NCBI RefSeq assembly: GCF_946480385.1
Contig: NZ_CAMLJP010000012.1
Coordinates: 1-64,000 of the forward strand
Direction of reading: 5' to 3'
DNA length: 64,000 nt
Source: an uncultured Azospirillum sp.
GTDB taxonomy: Bacteria > Pseudomonadota > Alphaproteobacteria > Azospirillales > Azospirillaceae
Within the stretch, counting starts at the first letter, position 1. Every line of letters starts with the position of its first letter. Below the pieces are notes generated by a model that had not been told where the DNA came from, ran no database searches, and saw only the letters and a program-made list of their open reading frames with translations. A program made the translations under genes and the position numbers. Below, one piece after another: positions 56,108-62,782 of this stretch.

Positions 56108-57814
56108 TCAGTGGCCGTGCCCGCCGCCGATGGCGATGATCGGCAGCGACTGGATCAGCTGGAACGCGACGATGGTGAAGACGTACATGGCGGCGACCAG
56201 CGCGGCGACCGACAGCGGCCCGGTCCAGGCCGGAACCGCGCCGACGCCGCGCGACCCGGTCCGCCAATCGACCACCGGCGCCGGCTCGACCGACGGGCGC
56301 AGCGACAGCAGCGTGCGGGCAACGCCGTAGACGCTGACCGAGAGGGCGATGGCGAAGATCGTGGCGCCGACGCCGACCAGGGCCATCAGCACCGGCCATG
56401 CCGCCGGAGCCATACCGCCGTAGCCGACGTCGAAGACCCGGCGCGGCACCCCCATGAATCCGGCGGTGATGCCCGCCGCGCCGAAGATGAACAAACCGAC
56501 GGTCACGAAAGCCGGCATGCGCCGCAGCAGCTCCGGGCGCCACAGGCTGCCTCCGCCAAGCGCCGGCAGGATCACCATCAGCGCGGCCAGGAAGGTCTGG
56601 GTCAGCACGCCGACCGCGAAGAAATGGAAATAGCCGGGCACGAAGAAGGTGTCCGACAGCATCGGCGCCAGCTTCTCCTGGATCAGGACGAAGGCGAAGG
56701 TGATGCCCAGCATCATGTTCACCACCGCCCAGCCCATGTTCGCCATCGCCGGGTTGCGCCAGGGCAGCCCCCGCATCCAGCCGAAGAAGCCGGTGGCGCC
56801 GCGTGCCCGGGCGCTGGCTTCCAGCGAGGAAACGATGATGGCGAAGGCCGCCAGGGTCGGGACCGAGACGAACAGCGACAGCAGCGAACCGACGACCCGG
56901 ACGCTCTCCGACAGGTTCGGCTCCAGGAACATGTGGTAGAGGCTGGTCGGCGGAACGAAGACCAGATAGGCGGCGAAGACGATCTTCGACAGGCGGGCGC
57001 CGTGGATGGATTTCACCCCGGTCAGGTGTTCGCTCAGCACGTACCACACCAGCACGGTGGCCATCAGCGGCAGGTAATGCAGGTTGTGGAACAGGATGTG
57101 CCATTCGGTGCCGTGGTCGGCTGGGAACGGTCCTGTGCCGAGCGCCCACAGCAGGCCGGGCAGGAAGGCGTTGGTTGCTGCGATCGCGCTGACCACCAGA
57201 AAGCCGGCCCAGGCGAACAGGGCGAAGCCGATGGAGGTGAACGCGTCGGCCTCGCCGCGTAACCGGGGCTGCAGCACGGTGGCGATGCCGCTGACGGCGG
57301 ACGCCACCAGACCTGCCGAGAGCAGCAGGTAGCCGAGTGCGAAGACCCCGACGGAGCGCGGGTCGTCCGCGGCCAGTTCGGGGCTGCCGTCGTAGAGCAG
57401 CGGTGTGCCGGTGGCGGAGATCCACTCGCTGACGCCGAAGCCTGCCAGCATCAGGGCGGCACCGAGCCATGCCAACGGGCGCAGCGAGAGGCCTCGGCCG
57501 TTCTCGGCCGCCGCCAGCACCAGCAGCAGGGCTGCCTGGATCAGGTAGAGCCAGTAGAAGAACACGGACACGCCGTGCAGGGTCAGGATGCGGTAGGCGT
57601 CATCCGGAAAGAAGGCAAGCGCCCCGGCGCGGGCGAGCGCGGTCACGAAGCCGCCAACCAGGCCGAGCACGAGCGCCAGCAGAGCGGCGCCGAACAGCAG
57701 CGTGAGGAGGGTCTTGTCGGCCGACGGCAGGGAGGCGACCCGCGTGGTCAGGCGCGACGTCACAAGGCGCGGGGCCGCGTCGGCCGGGGCGAAGGAGGTC
57801 GAAAGGGTATCCAT
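56108..57814 (-). CDS. Divergent ba3-like heme-copper oxidase subunit I
   Basis: 568 residues and about 13 transmembrane helices. The order and loops (for example LFVSVPTLAAFAIIVSSLEA, GFFGWMRGLPWRNPAM) align well with ba3-type (family B) cytochrome oxidase subunit I. His80 (LTLHGV) and His397 (PGYFHF) match the low-spin heme ligands. His243-x3-Tyr247 (HNLHY) matches the CuB His-Tyr pair. But Tyr293 replaces the first histidine of the CuB His-His pair (LYHMF, His294 retained), and Tyr395 stands where the high-spin heme axial His is expected (PGYFHF for PGHFHL). These codons were read directly: TAC 56936-56938 and TAT 56630-56632, coding strand. The protein is otherwise intact. It may be an oxidase variant, a NO reductase-like enzyme or a non-catalytic electron carrier. 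Confidence 0.85.
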   Translation of the reverse strand: MDTLSTSFAPADAAPRLVTSRLTTRVASLPSADKTLLTLLFGAALLALVLGLVGGFVTALARAGALAFFPDDAYRILTLHGVSVFFYWLYLIQAALLLVLAAAENGRGLSLRPLAWLGAALMLAGFGVSEWISATGTPLLYDGSPELAADDPRSVGVFALGYLLLSAGLVASAVSGIATVLQPRLRGEADAFTSIGFALFAWAGFLVVSAIAATNAFLPGLLWALGTGPFPADHGTEWHILFHNLHYLPLMATVLVWYVLSEHLTGVKSIHGARLSKIVFAAYLVFVPPTSLYHMFLEPNLSESVRVVGSLLSLFVSVPTLAAFAIIVSSLEASARARGATGFFGWMRGLPWRNPAMANMGWAVVNMMLGITFAFVLIQEKLAPMLSDTFFVPGYFHFFAVGVLTQTFLAALMVILPALGGGSLWRPELLRRMPAFVTVGLFIFGAAGITAGFMGVPRRVFDVGYGGMAPAAWPVLMALVGVGATIFAIALSVSVYGVARTLLSLRPSVEPAPVVDWRTGSRGVGAVPAWTGPLSVAALVAAMYVFTIVAFQLIQSLPIIAIGGGHGH

Positions 57815-57832
57815 GCTGTGTGTCCTCCCGGC

Positions 57833-58477
57833 TCAGCCGACGACGATGCGGCCGTGCATGGCGTCATGCGCCTGACCGCAGTAGACGGTGCAGTACACGA
57901 GGTACTCGCCCGGCTTGGTGAAGGTGATCGTCTGCTCGGTGACGAGGTTCGGGCGCAGGCGGATGATGCGGCTGGCAGTCCCCAGTTGGATCGACGCGCC
58001 ATGCGTGATGTCGTCCGCCATCATGCGGAACCGGTAGGCTTGACCGACCCTGAGCCGGAGGACGTCCGGGCTGTAGGCGAATTTCTGCGCCATCAGGTAG
58101 ACGTCGACCGGTTCGGCGTACGCCATCTCCGCAGCATGGTCGTGTCCGGCATCGGCATGACTATGGCCGCCGTGTGCGTCGCCGCCATGGGCGTCCGCAT
58201 CAGCGTGCGGGTTCACGCTGCCGTCCTTCTGCGCGTATTTCTGGACGAAGAAGTCGTGCTCGAAGCGGAACTCCTCGGGCGCCATGCCCTCGGCTGCGCC
58301 GTGGCCGCCATGGCCGTGCGCGCCGGCTTCCGGAGCGGCGTCCTTGTTGTGTCCGGTGTGTCCGCCGAAGGGAAGCGGGGCGGCGCCATAGGCCGCCCAG
58401 GCGCCGTACAGGGAGACGGCGCCGAAGCCCAGCGCGGCGATGAAGCCGCGGCGGGTTGTGAAATGCCTCTCGGACAT
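57833..58477 (-). CDS. Oxidase subunit II with CuA site and Tat signal
   Basis: 214 residues from ATG 58477. The N-terminus has a twin-arginine motif (TTRRGFIAALGFG) and one hydrophobic segment, unlike the usual Sec-type CoxII anchor. A His-rich segment (about 91-114) follows. The cupredoxin domain has the complete CuA set: His159 (DITHGA), Cys196, Cys200, His204 and Met207 (CTVYCGQAHDAM). It should accept electrons from a c-type cytochrome or cupredoxin. 18 bp upstream of subunit I, same operon. Confidence 0.88.
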   Translation of the reverse strand: MSERHFTTRRGFIAALGFGAVSLYGAWAAYGAAPLPFGGHTGHNKDAAPEAGAHGHGGHGAAEGMAPEEFRFEHDFFVQKYAQKDGSVNPHADADAHGGDAHGGHSHADAGHDHAAEMAYAEPVDVYLMAQKFAYSPDVLRLRVGQAYRFRMMADDITHGASIQLGTASRIIRLRPNLVTEQTITFTKPGEYLVYCTVYCGQAHDAMHGRIVVG

Positions 58478-58579
58478 GATGAGAGTCCTCTGATCGCGTG
58501 GTCGGAATCGCTCGCGCACGCCGCCGGTCAGGCGGCGCATGGCCGGGCGTCCGACACAGGCGTCAGAGCGCGCGGCCGA

Positions 58580-58927
58580 TCAGAGGCTGGTCTTCGGAGG
58601 AGGCGTGTCCGGGGTGATGTCCCGGGCGTTGGGAACGAAGCCGGCCCGCGGGTGCCAGGACGTTTCGACCATGGTCACCGGAATGCTGACGCTGTGCCGG
58701 GCCGGAGCCTCTGCCGCCGGGCAGCAGGTCGCCGCGACGGCGAGGGCGGCCTTGTGGTGGTCGCTCTGGGACGGGGGCGACGGGGCGTGATGTGAGCCGT
58801 GATGGCCCATTGAGCCGGCCGGCGTGTCCACATGCGCCCCCATATTTGCCATGGCTCCGCCCGCCGCCCCCATCAGGAGCGCAAAGGCGAACGCCAGAAT
58901 GGCGAAGATGTGGCCCAACCGCTTCAT
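58580..58927 (-). CDS. His-rich exported protein (copper-associated, hypothetical)
   Basis: 115 residues. Signal peptide MKRLGHIFAILAFAFALLMG to about AMA (27), then GSMGHHGSHHAPSPPSQSDH and ATCCPAAEAPARHSV. His-rich stretches and a Cys-Cys pair suggest copper or zinc binding. It is the first gene of the leftward oxidase operon. It resembles the exported protein of the divergent transcript (59277) in having a signal, His-rich part and CC motif, but no alignment beyond that was made. Confidence 0.65.
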   Translation of the reverse strand: MKRLGHIFAILAFAFALLMGAAGGAMANMGAHVDTPAGSMGHHGSHHAPSPPSQSDHHKAALAVAATCCPAAEAPARHSVSIPVTMVETSWHPRAGFVPNARDITPDTPPPKTSL

Positions 58928-59058
58928 GCCAGCCGTCGCTTCAAACGCCCCTGGTCCATCCAGGGGAGCACACCATAGCCCCCGATGGCGGTGCGGGAAT
59001 TGATGTCTGTCAACCGACGGGTTTGATCAATCGGCGTTGCCACCCAACGCTTTTCGTA

Positions 59059-59089
59059 TTGACCTTCCCATTGCTGGAGGGTCGATGCT
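59059..59089 (+). promoter_or_regulatory. CueR-type copper-responsive promoter
   Basis: -35 TTGACC (59059-59064) and -10 GATGCT (59084-59089) separated by 19 bp, the long spacer typical of MerR-family activated promoters. The spacer carries the dyad ACCTTCC (59062-59068), N7 CATTGCT, GGAGGGT (59076-59082), very close to the CueR operator of E. coli copA (ACCTTCC, N7, GGAAGGT). It faces the rightward copper genes starting at 59277. No cueR gene was seen in the window. Confidence 0.7.
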
Positions 59090-59276
59090 TGCCTTGATGG
59101 TCTGAATCGGTGATGGAAGCGGAGTGACAGTCCGCCGTACTCTTCCGGGACCCTGACAGGGGCGGTCGTCGAGACGATGGTACTGTTGCGGGGACCAGGG
59201 AATGGTATTACCTTTGGCGGAGGGGCCGGTGGGCACGCAAGGTGCCACCCGACCTTGGGCAAGGAAGGCAATCGCC

Positions 59277-59666
59277 ATGTGGCGTGGGACTTGGTCGACG
59301 GTGAGGAGGGTGGTGGTGAGCCTGCTGATGCTGGCCACGCTGCTCGTCTATGCCGTGCCGAGCCATGCCAGCCTGCTGCCTCACCAGCATTCCCCAGCGC
59401 CTCATGAACATGCCCTGGTCGACACGCACGACGATGATGTCGCCGCCGTGGCGGACCATGAGCACAAGCAGGACCCCTGCAAGGATCTCGGTGTGCTCGG
59501 TGACGATGCCTGCTGCAGCGTCGCCCAGTGTGCAACCATGCATGGCGGTCTCCCGGTCGGTGCCGTCGCAGCCTTCATTCCGGCCCTCAACCGGGCAGAC
59601 CATCTGCTTGCCCTGGCGACGCCCGAAGGCATCGGCAGCGCCCCCGCACTTCGTCCCCCTCTCTGA
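59277..59666 (+). CDS. Exported His-rich protein (DUF2946-like)
   Basis: 129 residues from ATG 59277 (MWRGTWSTVRRVVVSLLMLA), signal ending near SHA. Then LLPHQHSPAPHEHALVDTHD, AVADHEHKQDPCKDLG and DDACCSVAQCATMHGG: His and Cys-rich, like the DUF2946 group of small periplasmic proteins found in copper regions. GGAAGG precedes the start. First gene behind the CueR-type promoter. Confidence 0.7.
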   Translation: MWRGTWSTVRRVVVSLLMLATLLVYAVPSHASLLPHQHSPAPHEHALVDTHDDDVAAVADHEHKQDPCKDLGVLGDDACCSVAQCATMHGGLPVGAVAAFIPALNRADHLLALATPEGIGSAPALRPPL

Positions 59667-59820
59667 TCCTCTGACGCCACTAGTCTGTCCGCGTCCAGCG
59701 TGAGCTTCGGCTCAGCGAAGGATGTCGCCGGATGTCGTGCGCTCGGCCTTTGTGTCCCCGGCGCTCCCGCATGGAGGCCGACCGGGATGGCTCGAACCAG
59801 ATGATCAGACGGAGGACGCC

Positions 59821-60606
59821 ATGTCGTCTTTCACCCGCACCATGCTCCCGGCCTTTGCGCTCGTCGCCATGATGGCGTCTGCCCAGGCCCAGACCGTCAC
59901 CACTCCGGACCAGGGCCAGGACCACCAGGCCCACCACCCCGGCGGCGCCACGACCACCCAGATCCAGCCGGCTCCGGCCCCGACGGCTGTCCAGCCGTCC
60001 CAGGGCACCCAGCCCGCCATGCCTGGCACTGCGCCCATGACCGGGCAAGGCACGATGGGCCAGCAAGGCACCCAGGCGCAGGGCGGCCAACCCGGCATGA
60101 TGGGGTCCGGGATGATGATGAACATGGACCAGATGCGCTCGATGATGGGCGGCATGATGGGCCAGCAGAGTGGCCAACCGGGCATGATGGGACCCGGCAT
60201 GATGGTGCAGATGATGCCCATGATGCGCCAGATGATGATGGGCCAGCAGGGTGGCATGAGCGCTATGGGCGCCATGGGCCTGCCGTTCGAGCACGTCGAG
60301 GGCCGCATCGCTTTCCTGAAGGCGGAACTCAAGATCACCGACGCCCAGGCGCCGCAGTGGAACGCCTTCGCTGACACCCTGCGGTCGAACGCCAAGGCCC
60401 ATCAGGCGATGCACGAGCAGATGACCAAGGGCGGCATGCCGTCCGCGTGGCCGGACCGGCTGGCCGCTCAGCAGAAGGTCCTTGTCACCCGGCTCGACGC
60501 CGTGAAGGCCCTCGAGGCCGCCGCCAAGCCGCTCTACGCCGCGCTGACCGACGAACAGAAAAAGGTCGCCGACCAGCTGTTCGCCGGCCCGATGGGCATG
60601 ATGTGA
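59821..60606 (+). CDS. Met-rich Spy/LTxxQ-type periplasmic protein
   Basis: 261 residues from ATG 59821 (GGAGG upstream). Signal peptide MSSFTRTMLPAFALVAMMAS to AQA; then a Gln/Pro/Thr-rich linker and a Met-rich segment with two copies of GQPGMMGxGMM (89-99 and 118-128) and about 25 Met between residues 92 and 152. The C-terminal part has LTxxQ-like motifs ITDAQAPQWNAF and LTDEQKKVADQL, as in Spy/CpxP. Met-rich periplasmic segments bind Cu(I) in CusF-, CopA- and PcoE-like proteins, so copper storage or buffering is likely. Confidence 0.85.
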   Translation: MSSFTRTMLPAFALVAMMASAQAQTVTTPDQGQDHQAHHPGGATTTQIQPAPAPTAVQPSQGTQPAMPGTAPMTGQGTMGQQGTQAQGGQPGMMGSGMMMNMDQMRSMMGGMMGQQSGQPGMMGPGMMVQMMPMMRQMMMGQQGGMSAMGAMGLPFEHVEGRIAFLKAELKITDAQAPQWNAFADTLRSNAKAHQAMHEQMTKGGMPSAWPDRLAAQQKVLVTRLDAVKALEAAAKPLYAALTDEQKKVADQLFAGPMGMM

Positions 60607-60616
60607 GGAGGCGGCC

Positions 60617-60901
60617 ATGACGCACGAACACACCCATCACACCCCCGAGACCCACAAGCCGGAACCGCAGGCACGCCTGCCCTGGTACCGGACCTGGACG
60701 GGACTGGCCTGCCTTGGCGCCCTCGCCGTCGGGGCGGTGTACCTGTCGCTCTATCACGTCACCCACGTGCTCGACGCGCTGCCCTTGGTGCTGCTGCTCC
60801 TCTGCCCGCTGATGCATCTCTTCATGCATGGCGGCCACGGCGGCCACGGCGGCCATGGTGGCGACGATGCCGACGGCTCCGGCAAGGGAGGCTCGCCATG
60901 A
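60617..60901 (+). CDS. DUF2933 family small membrane protein
   Basis: 94 residues. His-rich start MTHEHTHHTPETHKPEPQ, one hydrophobic helix in LACLGALAVGAVYLSLYHVT and a second (LPLVLLLLCPLMHLFMHGGH), then GGHGGHGGHGG-type repeats. DUF2933 proteins accompany copper-resistance and efflux genes. 10 bp after the Met-rich gene and overlapping the next gene by 4 bp (ATGA), so part of the same operon. Confidence 0.8.
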   Translation: MTHEHTHHTPETHKPEPQARLPWYRTWTGLACLGALAVGAVYLSLYHVTHVLDALPLVLLLLCPLMHLFMHGGHGGHGGHGGDDADGSGKGGSP

Positions 60902-61575
60902 CGCACGAGGCCTCAGGCTACGGACTGTGGATGCTGGTCATCCTCAACTCCGCGATCTTCATCATCTTCGCTTACAGCTTCGCCAAGCCGCAGTCGCCGC
61001 GGGATTGGCGCTCCTTCGGGGCGTTCAGCGCCTTCATCGTGGCGCTGTTCACCGAGATGTACGGTGTTCCGCTGACCATCTACCTGCTCTCGGGTTGGCT
61101 TCAGACCCGCTACCCCGGCCTCGACCTGATGTCGCACGACGCCGGTCACCTGTGGTCGACCGTCCTCGGCCTGTCGGGCAACCCACACTTCAGCGTGCTG
61201 CACATCCTCAGCAACCTGCTGATCCTCGGTGGCTTCGTCCTGCTCTCGGCGGCCTGGAAGGTGCTTCACGCCGCCCAGCGCGAGCACCGGCTCGCAACCA
61301 CGGGCGCCTACGCCTACATCCGGCACCCGCAATATGTCGCCTTCATCGTCATCCTGTTCGGCTTCCTGCTCCAGTGGCCGACCATCCTGACGCTGGTGAT
61401 GTTCCCGTTGCTCGTCTGGATGTATGTCCGATTGGCGCACTCCGAGGAGCGTGAAGCCCTCCGCGTCTTCGGCACCGCCTACGAGCGGTATGCCGCGGTC
61501 ACGCCGGGATGGGTCCCGCACCTTGCTGGGCATGGGCCGAACCGCCCCAGGGTGGGAGGGTCGTTTGGTGCGTGA
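60898..61575 (+). CDS. Isoprenylcysteine carboxyl methyltransferase-like membrane protein
   Basis: 225 residues with about five transmembrane helices. The C-terminal motif TTGAYAYIRHPQYVAFIVIL, followed by MYVRLAHSEEREALRVFGTA and YERYAAVTPGWVP, is the SAM-binding signature of the ICMT/phospholipid methyltransferase family (R-H-P-x-Y and E-E-x-x-L). Such proteins are common in metal-efflux operons, with unknown substrate. Overlaps the DUF2933 gene (4 bp) and the outer-membrane channel gene (8 bp). Confidence 0.82.
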   Translation: MTHEASGYGLWMLVILNSAIFIIFAYSFAKPQSPRDWRSFGAFSAFIVALFTEMYGVPLTIYLLSGWLQTRYPGLDLMSHDAGHLWSTVLGLSGNPHFSVLHILSNLLILGGFVLLSAAWKVLHAAQREHRLATTGAYAYIRHPQYVAFIVILFGFLLQWPTILTLVMFPLLVWMYVRLAHSEEREALRVFGTAYERYAAVTPGWVPHLAGHGPNRPRVGGSFGA

Positions 61576-62782
61576 GTTCGGATCCAAGCGTATGAAGCAG
61601 GCGGCGGCAGCCGCGGTTACCGTCTGCCTGCTGGCACCTCCGGCCGTGGCACAGACCCTGCGCGATGCCGTGGAGGGGGCGTGGCGGCTCAATCCGGAGA
61701 TCCGATCTCTGGAGGCCAAGCGGGGACAGGCGGTGGCCCAACGCGGCGCCGGGGAGTCGCTGGTTCCGGCCGCTCCGGCCGTCACCCTGCGGCACATCAC
61801 CGATGTGGTGGGCCGCAATGTCGGGCGGCGCGAGTATGAGGCCGAAGTCGGCGTTCCGCTCTGGCTGCCCGGCCAGGGCACGGCGACCGTCCGTGCCGCC
61901 GACGCGCTGTTGGCGCGCACCGACGCGGAGATCGCGGCGCTCCAGTTGGCGGTCGCCGGAGAGGTCCGGACGGCCCTGTGGCAGATCGCGCTCCTTGAGC
62001 GGCGCGTCGACCTCGCCCGTCAGCGTCTCGCGGTGGCGCGCCGTCTGGAAGCGGACACGCGGCGCAGTTCCAAAGCCGGGGAAATCTCCGAGGCCGACCA
62101 CCAGCTGGCGCGTGGGGAGGCCCTTGCCGTGGCTGCGGAGGTCCGGGACGAGGAACTGACCCTGGAGGAGGCCCGGCAGGCGTTCCGCACCCTGACCGGC
62201 GCCCTGGTCCCCAAAGCCATGCCCGAGCCGCTGATCGGCGAGCAACCGCTCGACCAGCACCCGGTGCTCCAGGCGGCCCGCCTGGGTGTCCGGTCGGCCC
62301 AGGCGCAGAAGCAACTGGTTGACCTCACCACCCGCGATAGCCCGGAGGTCGGCGTCCTGGCCCGCAAGGAGCGGGATGTTCGCGGGGAGCGCTTCGACAC
62401 CATCGTCGGACTCTCGGTGCGCATCCCGTTCTCGGTGGACGCGGTCAATGCCCCGAAGCGGGCCGAAGCCTCCACTGAACTCGTCCGTTCCGAGGCGGAG
62501 CAGGCCAACGCGGAGCGCACGGTCGAGACCGAAATGCGGCAGGCCCGTCTCGCCCATCAGGCCGCCACCGAACGCCTTACCATCGCCCGCGACCGCGCCG
62601 CCGCGCTCAAGGGGCGCCTGTCCATCGTCGAGCGGGCGAGAAAAGGTGGCGAGATCAGCCTCGTCGAGTTCGTGCGGGCCCAGGAGGCTGCTTTCGAAGC
62701 CGACCTCGCCCGTGCCACCGCCGAAATCCAGGTTGGCGCCGCGCGCGCCCGTTTGAACCAGTCTCTCGGAGTTCTTCCATGA
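61568..62782 (+). CDS. TolC-family outer membrane efflux protein (CzcC/CusC-like)
   Basis: 404 residues from GTG 61568, 7 nt after GGGAGGG; ATG 61592 is an alternative with a weaker ribosome-binding site. Signal KQAAAAAVTVCLLAPPAVA. The body has two outer-membrane-efflux repeats of long alpha-helices (TLRDAVEGAWRLNPEIRSLE, ALWQIALLERRVDLARQRLA and VETEMRQARLAHQAATERLT), typical of CzcC-type channels. It is the outer-membrane part of a tripartite heavy-metal efflux pump with the next gene. Confidence 0.9.
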   Translation: MREFGSKRMKQAAAAAVTVCLLAPPAVAQTLRDAVEGAWRLNPEIRSLEAKRGQAVAQRGAGESLVPAAPAVTLRHITDVVGRNVGRREYEAEVGVPLWLPGQGTATVRAADALLARTDAEIAALQLAVAGEVRTALWQIALLERRVDLARQRLAVARRLEADTRRSSKAGEISEADHQLARGEALAVAAEVRDEELTLEEARQAFRTLTGALVPKAMPEPLIGEQPLDQHPVLQAARLGVRSAQAQKQLVDLTTRDSPEVGVLARKERDVRGERFDTIVGLSVRIPFSVDAVNAPKRAEASTELVRSEAEQANAERTVETEMRQARLAHQAATERLTIARDRAAALKGRLSIVERARKGGEISLVEFVRAQEAAFEADLARATAEIQVGAARARLNQSLGVLP

